DNA from: Puccinia triticina
Lineage: Eukaryota > Basidiomycota > Pucciniomycetes > Pucciniales > Pucciniaceae
DNA length: 64,000 nt
Direction of reading: 5' to 3'
NCBI RefSeq assembly: GCF_026914185.1
Contig: NC_070561.1
Location: 5,456,001-5,520,000, forward strand
Numbering within the stretch: position 1 is the stretch's first letter; every line of letters starts with the position of its first letter. Positions 11,113 through 23,179 of the stretch are shown one piece after another. The position numbers and the translations under genes were made by a program. The notes beneath the pieces are model-generated. The model saw only the letters and a program-made list of their open reading frames with translations, ran no database searches and had not been told where the DNA came from.

Positions 11113-11187
11113 TATCCGGGAGGGGGGGGGGGCAAGAGATTGCAATGACCAGGTCCTATGCTAGAGGTTGGGACTTGGGGACTTGTA

Positions 11188-11395
11188 CACTGCAAAAAAA
11201 AAAACTCAAGAAACTGCTGCCACTTGAAATTCAATATCACAAAGGGATTCAACTCAAATTTTGAACATTGACTTGCAATCTCCCCGCAAAACTGGGTTAT
11301 GCAAAGTGACCTGCATGCACGCGCAGTCTACTTCAAAACCCCCTAATATTGCATGTCAAGCGGCAGCAGTTTATTGAGTGTTTTTTTTCACAGTG
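11188..11395. mobile_element. 208-bp MITE with CACTG termini
   Basis: Inverted repeats of about 45 nt begin CACTGCAAAAAAA on the left and CACTGTGAAAAAA on the right strand, and share AAACTGCTGCC. GTA flanks both sides (11185-11187 and 11396-11398). A 3-bp duplication with CACTG ends fits the CACTA/EnSpm group. There is no coding capacity. Confidence 0.75.
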
Positions 11396-11398
11396 GTA

Positions 11399-14193
11399 GG
11401 CTCTAACTTAACAAATTTTCCTGGTGGGACTGGAGGGGTTTGCCTGTGGCATGATGCCCTTTTCTTGAGGCCAGTTAGTGCGGCGGCACAGCTGCTTGTA
11501 CTCTAGCTTTCTCTGATGATTCAGCTGAGGGTAAGTATGAAAGACAATGACAACAATTTCAAGAATCACAAGACAGAAACTAAAAGATAAGGAAATGAGT
11601 ACATGTAGAAAAGATAAAATTGGTGATTTAAAGTACCTCTTGAGCTCCCCCTGATTTGGATTCTAGTTAGTTGATTGGTTTGGTTGAGTATTGGGCAACT
11701 GGCTAGTGACAAAAATCACAGTGATGAGCACAGGTGTTGGTGAATCTATTCCACAATTCATGCATGTTTCATGCTTATGCTCAGGGGATTTCCCAGTTTT
11801 TCATACATTTTTAATGCCTACCATTGCTGCCAAGGGGGGGGGGGAGTTCCAAAAAAAGAACCTGGGGGAACCAAGGTGGGGTACCAAAATTACTCCAAGG
11901 TGTGCTGCTGACTGGTGTGGTAGACGGAAAAGTGGAAAAATAAAAAGTTTTTTCTATGCCACAAAATTACTCATACTAGGCCTCAAGATACCACCAAATG
12001 GACCCCAGAAATGGATTCTACGGCCAATTTCACCCCTAGTCCCCACTGGAAGCACCCCTGGACCCCCTCTAGTGTGGAAGTTACACCTCATGGACACCTA
12101 TCACACGGCCAGCCGCAGTAACCCAGCTGTCACCTGCCTCGACCCAAGTTTCACAGTAGTACCCATATACACATCACAGGATACAAACATGCATCTCCCT
12201 GTCAGGCAACAATCATTACATATTAACTACATGCACTCCTTTATATACATAGTATGACATCATTTACACTGTTTCTGCAGCCTCAGACTTTGTGTATACA
12301 CTAATTCCCCCTGTATGACAGCTCATGCAGTCTACTGTCACCTTATTCATGCATTAGAATGTTCTTTTGTATATTCTGACATCATGTATGCACCCCTGGC
12401 ATGTTTAGAATGTTCTGTTGTATATTCTGACACCATTCATGCGCCCCTGAGGGGTTATGACATCATTTTTATCTACTCCCACCAGCTAAAATCCCTCACC
12501 CTGTTGTCTAGATTAGCTGAAACCCTAACCCACAAGCCCCTTTGGGGCTCCACTTTTGTCTATAAAAGGAGCTCTCTCCACCCCCAGTGGTCTGCTCCCC
12601 AGTTCCTCACCCAGAACTTACAAGTCACCCAACACTCATCCACACTCAAATCCTAAATCCCTTATAACAATAACTCAAGCCTTACAACAATAATTCAACC
12701 CTTATAACAAAGTAATTAAAACACTTACACGTTGCCAGTCAAACAGATTTCATCTGGAACAGACCAGACCTATCACTTAATAAAACTTGCCAAGCTGAGC
12801 TTGGTGGGTCTTGTTGACTGATAACAGAAAGGCAGAGCTTGCAACTCCATCATACCCTTCACCATTCAGCAAAAGGGTTTCGTTACCACTTTTGAGCCTT
12901 ACACCGGGGGGGGGGGGGCTTTTGTGGTGCACTCTCAAGAATTTCATACATCTTACACTGCAAAAAAAATCAACCAGTTGAAACACAAGAACTCCATGCA
13001 AGCTTGTGGTATTGCACAAGCGGTTTTCAAGGCTTACTGTTGACCAAGCTGCAATGCACAGTCATTGTACATCATTCACAGTGACTGTGCAGGAAAAGCT
13101 TATGGGTATTTGAGTGTAGCTAGAACAGCAGTAACCCACATGTCAACTGCTAGCAGTTGCTTCAATTTTTCTTGTAGTGTTAGTCACTACCCTCCCTTAC
13201 CCAGGAAAAATTCCATACACTTGAAGTGCTTACCATTGAGTCCAAAAAGCCCCATTCATACCATTTTTGTGCTTACTATCTTGTGTTTTTGCCAAAGAAA
13301 TCATACATTTTCATCACCCCCATTTACAGGGGGTTTCCTGGGTCCTTATTGAAGTACAGCTGATTTTAATTAAAATTTTGCTGGTCGCGGCCCAAGTTCA
13401 GCTACATTATGCCATTCTCACGCTATGGCCAGCGTAGCTGGCCCACCTTTGGTTTTACTTGCCAGCTGACAAAATTCAGAATTCACAACAAAATTTTGCA
13501 AAAATTCTGGGGCCAATTTTTGAGAAATGCTAAAACCTTTTACAGCAGAATTACCTTTTTGCAACTTGGTGTTCAACATCTGAATTGGCCCAAGCTTTTC
13601 AGCTAGTCTTCTGTGGGTATACAACACTGAAAGAGGTTAAAACCCAATGCAGTAAATCACATGAGGTTCGGGATTCATTTTTGCGTCCTCCTCAGCATTG
13701 TTATGTATAAAATTCACTCAGGCGTGAGGGATCAATTGATGAACAGAAACTGCAGGGTTTTTTGTACAGGTGAACAAAATCATCACATATCAATCATTGC
13801 AGCATTTACATACTTGGATTCAACTGTGCAGTGTGGGAGGCGAAAGATTGACAAGCTGCTTGCGTGTCCAAGTCATGCACGACAAATTTTTGGACATAAG
13901 TTAATCAATAGGGCTTGCTCATTGGCACCGCTGTGAGGTTGGCGATCCTTTGGATTTGATAGAGTCGAAAAACGGGAATTTTAAACCTTTCTTTGAAGGA
14001 GAGAGCCAAACGTCTTTGAAGTCCACGATCTGGGCTCATCTTGTTCATGCATGGCCTCCATCTTCGTTATGTTTTCCTGAGTTCCCTTTTTTGCCTTTTT
14101 TGCCTTTTTTGCCTTTTTTCCCTTTGTTAGCTTTTCCTTCTTTGTTCTTAAGAGAAAGAAACGAGATCATCGTCTTTCCTGCGTTCGCGCGGT
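11399..14193. other. Gene-free interval with an LTR/promoter-like segment
   Basis: No supported gene. Around 12300-12450 a degenerate ~65-bp unit (GAATGTTCT, TGTATATTCTGACA) is repeated. A TATA element (TATAAAAGGA, 12561) follows, then C-rich and AATAAC-rich sequence that looks like the promoter and leader of an LTR. I could not define both LTR ends. Further right are G-runs, AT-rich DNA and a TTTTGCC microsatellite-like stretch (about 14085-14130). Confidence 0.45.
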
Positions 14194-15104
14194 CTAGCTT
14201 GGTGTTCTTTGTGAGTCTATTGCAACAGGATTGCAGTTAGCCTCAGCACTGCGGTAGTAGCAAACAAGCAAGTTTCGATGTACTGACTTTGTTTGGTGCT
14301 CAATCAGCCTGCCTTTAGGGTCCTTCTGATGGAGGTTGAGCTTTTGGTGTAACTGGAATTCACGGCCAGAAAAGGAATGAAAAAAAAACTGCTCAGGGAA
14401 AAATACTCGGGACTATTCCAGGTGATTGGGATAAAATAAGCTTACCTTGATAACCTGTAATTCACCTGTGTGTGAAGCAAAGGTGTTTGCCGGTCAATGT
14501 TATTTTTGCGCTGAGGAGTAAGGGGGCCAAGTCTTACCGACTAATTTGAGAACTTTGTTGGCTATTAAGCCAGCGGCCAATCGTGGATCGCCATTCTTTT
14601 TGGATCCTCCAGTTTCCTGAGATTCCGATGCAAAAAGAAAGGATTTGAATCAACAAAAACGGCGCGTGCTAGGTAGTAATCTCAAGGTTCAACTCCACTG
14701 ACACTTTGGGCTGTAATGAAATCCGACTCGCGCTCTACAGCAGTTCGTGACATACTCACGAGATTGTTCAAATCGGTTTGAGTAATGTCTTTGAGGTCGA
14801 TATTGTTAAATGGGTCAACAAAAACCTTTTGAGCGTTCTCCAAAGAATGTCCGGCGGTCCCATCCGAAATCTGATTGGTTGTTGTTTCAGTATCTGAAGT
14901 GCATCAAAGTGGCATCCATTTATCAGAGTCTGCTTCTTACATACATACCTGAAAATCTTTATATTCTTTGAAGGGAAATATCTTTGAAGGGCCAGTATTT
15001 CCGTTCGGGGACCCCGGACGCAGAGATCCGTCAGATTCGGCGTCGACAATTAAAGAGGAGTGAAAAAACAATAGAAAACTTGCGACCGTCACGAAGAACT
15101 GCAT
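14194..15104 (-). CDS. Small secreted protein, 174 aa, five exons (candidate effector)
   Basis: Model: complement of 14194-14352, 14446-14465, 14538-14616, 14760-14870 and 14949-15104, all with GT..AG introns of 72-143 bp and an open frame to TAG. The start ATG at 15104 begins a typical signal peptide: MQFFVTV, then a Phe/Leu-rich core, then a likely cleavage after VDA (residue 22). The mature part (about 152 residues) is acidic to neutral, Ser/Gly/Asn-rich near the N-terminus, and has only two Cys, both in the last exon. I recognise no domain. Small size, secretion and a TE-rich location fit a rust secreted protein that may act outside the hypha or in the host. That role is inference. The last exon boundary and the 20-nt exon 4 are the weakest parts of the model. 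Confidence 0.65.
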
Positions 15105-16562
15105 TTGGTAAACTACGAGAGATAGTTTTGACGGTAGTAAAGACACTTCTCAGAAGTTTGTAATGCAAAGTAACAATTATCTACGGGAAGCTTTGGAGAA
15201 AATTATGTGGAGATGGTTCGATGGGTGAGTTAGATTGCAGTGAGATGGTACATACATATATATGTATGTGGGCAATCGCTCATGATTTTGTTTTGCACTG
15301 TGCTTCCGGGGTGATGTTCTTGTTCCTAGTGCCCTTGTCGAATGGCCGGTGGCAGCTCCACAGCACCATCTTGTTGGCTTGACTCCACGCCCGCTGGCAC
15401 CCGTCGCTGAGCTACACGGGCCCTTGTTCTTCTGAAAGTTCGCCGTTTCCGGCAAGACCGCCACCGAATTACACGTTCTGGGCTTCAGTCAAGCCAACCG
15501 GAAGGTGGCTCTACGCCTACTGTCACCCGTCGTTGAGCTATTACACTGGCTTGTGTGGTGCTCGATCTTCTGGAAGTTTTTCGTTTCTAGGACTCAAACT
15601 TGATGCCGCCAGCCCTCCTCTATTGCGGTGGGCTGGGGCCCGCTGGGTTACATTGAATTCTTAATATTAGTAATACATAGATACGTAGCACCAGCGCTCA
15701 CCATGACGCCATCTATCTTGTGTTTTGTAGATACATGAAGCGCTGTGAAATTGCTGTGGTGCTTCAATTCCTTCAAGTCTTAAGCGGAGGAGAGCTGGAC
15801 TGCAGAAAAATGCGTGGCAATTGAAGGCAGCTTATCATGGGTTAAGCAGCGACAAGACTTTTAGCTGATCAAGCCAGCACAAGCAACACGCGCAAGCACG
15901 ATAAACTCTATAGATAATAGCTTAACAGATTATACATAAGCAGAAATCAGCCCCTCCCTCGGTGCAGCCTCCAGGCCGCGTGCAGTGGCTGCGCGTGCCG
16001 AAGCCTTCAGGCTTCGCCCTTCAATTCCGAAGACTTTATGATGAGCTTCGCTGCATGCTGGTTGTTGGTGCCCATGGCCTGATTCTAGACCAGGATAGAG
16101 TTCAGACCCCGCCGCCATCCATCTGTTCTGGTTATAAACCTGGTCGAAGAAGCCCAGCCGACTTGACCAATCCGGCCTCACACGCCCAGACACACGCAAC
16201 TCCAGCAATTTTTGAGATCATAACAGTGACCCAATGAGGTTTGCTATGGCAACGCAGTTCTCTAGCTGGCCAATCGTGTTTGCATCACATCTGCTTTGTT
16301 CTGGCCAATAACAGTTGGTCTTGGCTGAGATTGCCCAGGCAGAAAGTTAAACTTGTGCGAACATGATCCGAAGATATTTACCAACACACGCTGGCCTTCG
16401 CGGCAGTCATTACTCATCAAACTGGCCCTTCTCGAAGCCTCCACAATTGCCACACTCATTTATCTCAATCGTGAAGGCTCGCCTTCCAATATCATACCAA
16501 ACGCTTTCGCCAACTTATACCTTTGCTCATATAATCCCCCACTTGAATCTACATAACCAGCG
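15105..16562. other. Intergenic region between two divergent genes
   Basis: This lies between the 5' ends of the secreted-protein gene (minus) and the membrane-protein gene (plus), so it should hold both promoters. Around 15380-15600 a ~130-bp segment (CACCCGTCG..GAGCTA....TTCTGGAAGTTT-like) is imperfectly duplicated. I see no gene. Confidence 0.45.
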
Positions 16563-18891
16563 ATGGCCATGGAAGTTCCAACGACACTTGAGCAGTGGTT
16601 TTCCCTGCGCGAAGACGTCAAGCAAACAACCATACTAACGCGAACTCCAACGCAAACAATTGAACTCCGGATTTGCGCCATCTTGACCTTCATTAGTGGA
16701 TTACTCTACGCATTAAGCTTCTTCAAGCGACGAAGCAGAGGCGCCTGGGTTTTCAAAAAAGACAATGAAGGATACTGGCATCCTAATGTACACACAACGC
16801 TCCCAATTTCTGCGGTGCTCTATGTCATCTGTATGTGATAATCTCATTTGTTACTCTCAACAAAATAATACCCAACTGAAAGAGGCTAACGAGAACATGT
16901 GTATCAGTGGACGTGAGTGCCGTGATATTTATAGAAATGAATCTGGGACATCCGATCGACCCGATCCCCGTAGCCATGCAACTGGTAGCGTACCAGACAC
17001 TTCAAGTTTTTGCGTGGTTGAAAAGTAAGTCATCTATAAATTTGTAGTTTTCTTTTTGACCGGCTCATAAGTAAATTCCATGCTAAATCAGTACTTCTTT
17101 TTATGATTACCCGTACAGTCTGGGCCGTTTTGTATGCTCTCCTCTTTTCACGGCAACGGCTATCAGTAAACGCGGTTCACTTGTCCAAAACTCGAAGACT
17201 TGTGTCACCCCAGATATTCAATGCCTTCAACTCATTGATTATCATCACGGTCATTCTCGGGCAGCTCCCGTTGATTTATTTTCTATGCTCAGCGATCCAG
17301 AAATTCAGGCATCAAGTAAATGCCATGGCCTTGTCGTTTCAGCAGGTGATTGATGTTTCGCCTGAAGACGATACCACGGCCATCTATGATGCTGCTTTAC
17401 AAACATTCTTGGAAATGGGCTTGATGAAAAAGCAAGCAAACAAAGCAGACTTGCTATTCAAAATCTACACCATTTTCATCATGGTCTGGATGTGCTTCAA
17501 CATGATGGTATACCTCACATCCACGAGCTTCTTACTGCACGCTTTGGGATCGCAAAAAAACTTTCTCACCTCCGCATTGGAAAACCGCAAAGCGCTCAAA
17601 CTCATTCAACAACACGAGCAGGAAGATATAGATAGTCGACATTCCATTACTAGCTGGATGATTGAGTCTCCTTCAAGTCCTACATTCCCGAACCACGAGG
17701 TGACTAAATCGTCGTCAAAACATAAGAGTTTCAATCCTTGGACTTGGAGATCGTGGATTGATTTCGCTAATGACGAGAGCCTCAACGGACACGTGTTCTG
17801 GGACCGAATCCATCACTTGGATGCCTCAGTGCATGTACCAACGTCTCCATTGGATGACACGTTTCGGATCGACGAAAAAGGCGAACCTTACGTGTGCCCC
17901 AATGATGCGGCACTCGAGAAACACTGTACAACTTTGATTCGATACTGGCATTCTACCTTGTGGCAAACTATTATTGGTTTGGGAATGTTTGCTTCTTACT
18001 TAGTAATGGCTGGATGGTTATGTACGTCGTCCTTCTCCTGATGTCTTTGCTCTTATAAAAGGAGTGGAAATAAATTTTGACTGATGATTCCGCATTTCAT
18101 TTCATTCAGTGAGCCAATGGGCTCGTTCGACTAGCCAAGACAAGCTGATTCAAGCGTTCGTATGGTCCAACTGGACATGGGGGTAAGTTGTCATGGATCC
18201 TCCAACCTTTCCAGTAGTTTAAGGCTGACACTTTTTGTTTATTTATTTGATTGATTTTCAGAGGTGGATCAGGACTTCTTTTGGGAATAGTGAGTAAATT
18301 CTGACATCTCAAGCTCCAATTGACACCTTCTGATTCTTCATCTCATGTCAGGTTGCTTGCATTGTGGCCTTCTCGCCCACACCGACACTTCCAAGTGATA
18401 TAAAGCCTGAAAATTCCGGTACCTCCAAATTCAAATCGCCCCCATCGAAAGGAAATACCGAATCACGCGAAATGGCCGAAGCGAAATTTCCAGAAGGTGG
18501 CCCTGTAAGAGGTGCTGTAGAGACGCTGCCAGCTCTGGGATCGAAGGCTCCCCGTCTGGAAGAAAACTTGAGTATTGGCAGATTGGAATGGCCCAGGCCG
18601 TCGCATGATTTCATTCGAACCGAAAAAAACCAATCAAGCCTAGACCGGCAAATATCCAATTCATCCACATACTCCTCATGCAGTCGTGCGACCGCTCGTG
18701 AAGGATTTCTGCGTAAGGACTCAGCGGAAAAAATGGATTGGTTAAAACTAGACACCTTGGAAAAAGAAGATCTGGTTGAAGACGAATGGAGTGGTGGGCA
18801 CTTCAAAGCTATCCAACGTTTACGAGATTTACGTCGCTCGGATATACGATCGACAAGATTTTCTCAAAGAGCAAGAAGCCGAATTCTTTAG
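16563..18891 (+). CDS. Multi-pass membrane protein, 642 aa, six exons
   Basis: Model: 16563-16830, 16908-17024, 17119-18021, 18110-18182, 18262-18289, 18352-18891. All junctions are GT..AG, introns are 62-94 bp, and the phases agree throughout. The start is the first of two close ATGs (16563, 16569). Hydrophobic segments lie near residues 36-55, 80-100, 111-139, 166-188, 240-270, 408-430 and 444-468. That is about seven passes, with a charged loop between segments 5 and 6 that holds Ser-rich and acidic stretches. The final exon is a ~175-residue hydrophilic tail rich in Ser, Arg and Glu, presumably cytoplasmic. The topology recalls a seven-pass receptor, but I see no family signature and do not assign a function. 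It has no visible disabling mutation. Confidence 0.75.
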
Positions 18892-19732
18892 ATTTTTCAG
18901 CCTTCAACTTCAAATTTAAAATATATTAATACCCTGTATAACTACATTCTGCATGTACATCTATTTATTACTAACTGGCTTTCTCATACTTCTACCATAT
19001 TCTAATGTAAATGTTTCAAGTTTTGGCCTGCATAACTTTCTATTTTGTACTCTCCTTCAGACAATCTCTTCAAATCCACCTGGAATAAAAAAAAAAAAAA
19101 AACTACTGGACAATTTGGGGTTCTCAAATTTGGGTATCATAAAATACTGGCATCATATACTCTTTGACTAAATGCCAACACGGACTTCCTTTGAGCACTG
19201 CCAAAAAATCTTCACACACTGTGCAATGCACCTAACTTAACTAAGTCCCTCTGTTACTCTAAGGATCCTCCAAAGGAGAGACTTTGTGCTAAGTCAACCC
19301 CATGGCCCAAGAGAATTTCAAAATGGCAATTTTCAACTTGTTGTAGCAGCACCATTTCTCATTGGGTGATTAGGTAATAGGGAGACAAAAGATGCACAAG
19401 ATGGAGGATCTTGCTTCATGTTTTTTTTTTGGGGGGGGCCTTTAGTGGACTCAAATTCCTTTGTTGTGACACCATTGTGTGTGCTTGATCCTGTTTTACA
19501 CATCTTGCACTGTACACAATCCAAAACTGATGATATTACAAAGGATATTTCAGATCAAGGAGAAGGGTTGGGGGTAGATGAGGTTAGTACATAAATGAGG
19601 ACAGCTTGAATGGTCCCTGAAATGAAAACTAGAGGAAAAAATATTCAAGGACAAACAAGAGAGGGCAAGAGTGAAAAAGTGCCCACAAAAATCCTTAATT
19701 GTCTCAGGCCGCGGGGTCTACATAGCCCGTAA
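18892..19732. other. Intergenic, AT-rich
   Basis: No gene supported. There are homopolymer runs, a CACTGCCAAAAAAT word at 19196 that resembles a CACTG transposon end without a partner nearby, and a decayed foldback near 19235-19300 (TAACTTAACTAAGTCCCTC with a partial complement). Confidence 0.45.
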
Positions 19733-19740
19733 GTCCCTTC

Positions 19741-20727
19741 TAGAGATGGCAAACGGGTACTCGTTTCCGGGTACCCGGTACCCGCTGGCAGGTACCCGTT
19801 TGGCCCTACAGGTACCCGCCGTCGGGTGCCGGGTGCGGGTGCGGGTGTCCAGAATTCTGGTGGGAAGGACGGCGGGTACCTGGACGGGTACCCGCCGGTC
19901 AGCCGGTCATCGAAGAGGATACCTCTTGATGACCGACTGAACCGGTCATTGAAGAGGATAAAAGCTCACGATGACCGTTCAGCCGGTCATCGAAGAGCCT
20001 ACAACCTCTCGATGACCGGTCAGCCGGTCATCGAAGAGGCTACACTCTTGATGACCGCCGGCCATCGAGGAGGATAGAACCTCTCTATGACCGTTCAGCC
20101 GGTCATCGAAGAGCCTACAACCTCTCGATGACCGGCTGACCGATCATCGAAAGGGATACAACCTCTCGATGGCCGGCTGACCGGTCATTGAACAGGATAA
20201 AAGCTCTCGATAAACGTTCAGCCGATCATCGAAGAGCCTCCAACCTCTCGATGACCGGTCAGCCGGTCATCGAGGAGGCTACACTCTTGATGACCGGTCG
20301 GCCGGTCATCGAGGAGGCTACACTCTTGATGACCGGTCGGCCGGTCATCGAGGAGGCTACACGCTCGATGACCGGCTGACCGGTCATCGAAGAGGCTACA
20401 CTCTCAATGACCGGCTGACCGGCCATCGAAAGGGATACAGCCTCTTGATGACCGGCTGACCGGTCATCGAAAAGGATAAAGGCTCTCGATGACCGATCAG
20501 CCAGCCATCGAGGAGGATAAAATCTCTCAATGACCGGTCAGCCGGTCATTGAAGGCGCTACAACCTCTCAGCCGGCCATCAAAGGTGATACCCGGGTACC
20601 TCCCCCTCTGCACCCGGGTACCTCCCATGGCAGGTGCCGGGTGCGGGTGCGGGTGTGAGGAATTTGTGAAAAAACAGAGGGGTACCCGCACCCGCCACAG
20701 GTGCCCGGGTGCCATGTGCCATCTCTA
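19741..20727. mobile_element. Non-autonomous hAT element B with palindromic satellite core (987 bp)
   Basis: The 8-bp target duplication GTCCCTTC flanks it (19733-19740 and 20728-20735), with terminal repeats TAGAGATGGCA and TGCCATCTCTA. Subterminal regions are built of GGTACCCG/GGGTGC words as in element A. The core (about 19900-20580) is a tandem array of ~40-bp units with the perfect palindrome GATGACCGG-CTGA-CCGGTCATC, alternating with AGAGGnTACAnCCTCT-like words. It has no transposase and would need one in trans. Confidence 0.88.
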
Positions 20728-20735
20728 GTCCCTTC

Positions 20736-23170
20736 TTGGGAGGTGGCTTTGCTCCCCTGAGGAGGCAATTAGCTAAGTTAGGCAATGCACACAGTTCCAA
20801 ACACTTCAAGCACTGCGGTTGAAGGAAGCAAGTTTTTCAAGTTTTTTTTTTTGGAGAATCAATAGACAGGCCTTTTATTGTCCTCTGCAAGTTTTTTGGG
20901 AGTTTGTTGAAGCTTCCTTGTATGCTGAAAAAATCATCAAGAAAAAAAAACAAGTACAGTCATTTGGGGACCTGGAATTCATGTTCCCACATGCTAAAAA
21001 CTCCTAAATGTTATGTCCTTTTGCTTTGTTTGCATTTCCTTATTCCTTTTGTTTTTATATAACACTTAGCTAGAGAAAAAAATCAAGAGAGATATATGCA
21101 TGGATCCTATGTTTATTTCTTATTTTGGTATCTGTTTTGGCATGTTGATTTAAAATTGATTTCTATTTGCTTTAAGACATTGATGACTGACTCACATGTA
21201 AAATTAATTATTGAATCCAAATCAATGAAAAAACAAATCATCAAATGCTTCTGTAATTCAAGTTTATTAAAACCACAGTTTTGTGGAAAAAAAAATCAAG
21301 GGTTTCCCCTACAGTTGACCAAGTTTACAAAAAAGATGATGGGTTTTCCCCTACAATAATATATGGTAAAAAAACAAAAGCAAAGGGTTTCCCCACTAAT
21401 TAAATATAAGAGGAACTGGTGCAAGTACATTGAAAATTGAAAATGAAATCTCTACCAGCAAACTAGCCCCCTAACACCAGCATAGCTGCTGCACCCGGGC
21501 TCACACTCCAGCCCATCTCACCGGATGGGTCAAAAAGTATGGGGTTGAAGGCCCCCAGCATAGCCAATGGCAATCTGCATAATGGGGGGGGGGGGAACTC
21601 TTTAGCCTCCCAGACTGCACAAATGCAACAGCGGGGAGGCGTGAGACGCACTGCGAGCTGGAATTACAGCAAAAATGATGCGCCTGGGGGGACAAACACG
21701 CTGGCCAGCCCCCGTTATGTAGTCAAGTCCCACCGCGGGCCTTTGCCATTGAGCTGGCCTACCAGGCCCACAATACCAATGCCACGGCGGCAATGCCACT
21801 GACACCACCATGACAACAACCAAGCTTAACTAAGCCTCTCAATTGGAGGGTCGGGGGGGGGGGGCCGACCCCGCGTCCCGAAGGGACACTCTTCAAAGGA
21901 GAGGCTTACTTGTAAAGTCGGACCCGCGGCCTGAGGACAGTCAAATTTTGGCAGAGAAATGATAAAAAATAAACTCAGCACAAAGTTAAAAATAAATAAA
22001 TGAACTCTCTTCAATACCTTTTGGCACAGTTGTAGCTTCCCATCTTGAGCATATGCTGGATTCTTTTTTGGGGGAAATTTGGCCATAAATAGCCTGCTCA
22101 GCAGCTATTTTTGCAAGGGCACTTACATATTTGGGAAATTAGATTTTGATGACCCGCCAGATTCCACTCTTGTCGGATCAGGGAGAGTCCCACAGCTCTT
22201 GAAGTATTAACACCAGGAAAAATAAACTGTCACTAGACTACAGGTGACATCAGCCTAAGTCCAATGAGCTACTCACCAGCTGCACAGCTGGCCGCAGGGA
22301 CATCCCCCTGTAGGAAACAAAGGGGCCATTGTAGCCTGGTTGTGCTAGCACCAGAGCAGGAACAAAGTGACAGTCATTGTTTCTTGATGTCACCTGATGT
22401 CTGGTGACAATTTATTTTTCCTGGTGTAAATTGTATTTTTAATGAAATATGTACATATTTGCAATTGGTGGCGCTTATGGCTTATGATGTATGCATTTTG
22501 CTATTTATGCCATAAGGAGCGGATTGATCCAAGAGTTTATCTGGGCCTGCATTGGGTGGATCACTCCAATGCCCAATACTTATCCATCCCCAGTTTCCTA
22601 ATGCTATGGAAATGTGGAGCTTTGAGGGCCGTACATATACCAAAAAATCACAAGCTTTTCAATGGTCTGGGAGGCGTGACCAGAATCAGAGCGCTTGTGG
22701 GTGATTTGGGGGTTGTAATGCCCTCCCCAGCCAAATGGCTGGTTGCGCTCACGCAAGATTTGGGACATTAGCACTCTTCACGTAAGCTAAACATCAGCAA
22801 GATTGAAATAAAGTTTATCCCATTGTGCCAGCCAATTTGGCTGGGAAAGTATGCTGATGTATATCTCTCACATGGTCATAGATTTCTTATGTGAACAGTG
22901 CTATTATATTCAAGTCCCTCCTTCGGAGGCGCTTTGCGCCTCCTCGGAAGGAGGGGACTTGTGTTAAGTTAGGACAACAACATCATCACCATGGAGCTGA
23001 CGCTCTGAACACCTGTATTCCAGTCCAGGGAATCTGTTGCGCTTGAACGGCCCGGGCTGTTTTCACATTGATCGATGCCGTCTGCGCAGACTGGAAGAAC
23101 TCCCAGGTGTTGACGGACCAGCAGACATACAAGCACCTCACCCGCCTGCTCTGTTCGCCAGGATGGCTTG
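20736..23170. other. Gene-free, AT-rich interval
   Basis: No supported gene. Features are long T/A runs, several G-runs (21586, 21852), a foldback around 21829-21910 (TAACTAAGCCTCTC against GAGAGGCTTACTTG) and the hairpin at 22911-22961. Confidence 0.45.
22911..22961. repeat. Hairpin foldback
   Basis: CAAGTCCCTCCTTCGGAGGCGC pairs with GCGCCTCCTCGGAAGGAGGGGACTTG around TTT with few mismatches. The right flank reads GTGTTAAGTTAGGAC, whose complement occurs at 62938-62953 beside a similar hairpin. They look like copies of one short foldback family. Confidence 0.7.
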
Positions 23171-23179
23171 AAGGGCCCG

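Noticed and set aside
19900..20580. CRISPR-like array
   Set aside because: The units are tandem and palindromic without unique spacers, lie inside hAT termini, and the genome is eukaryotic.
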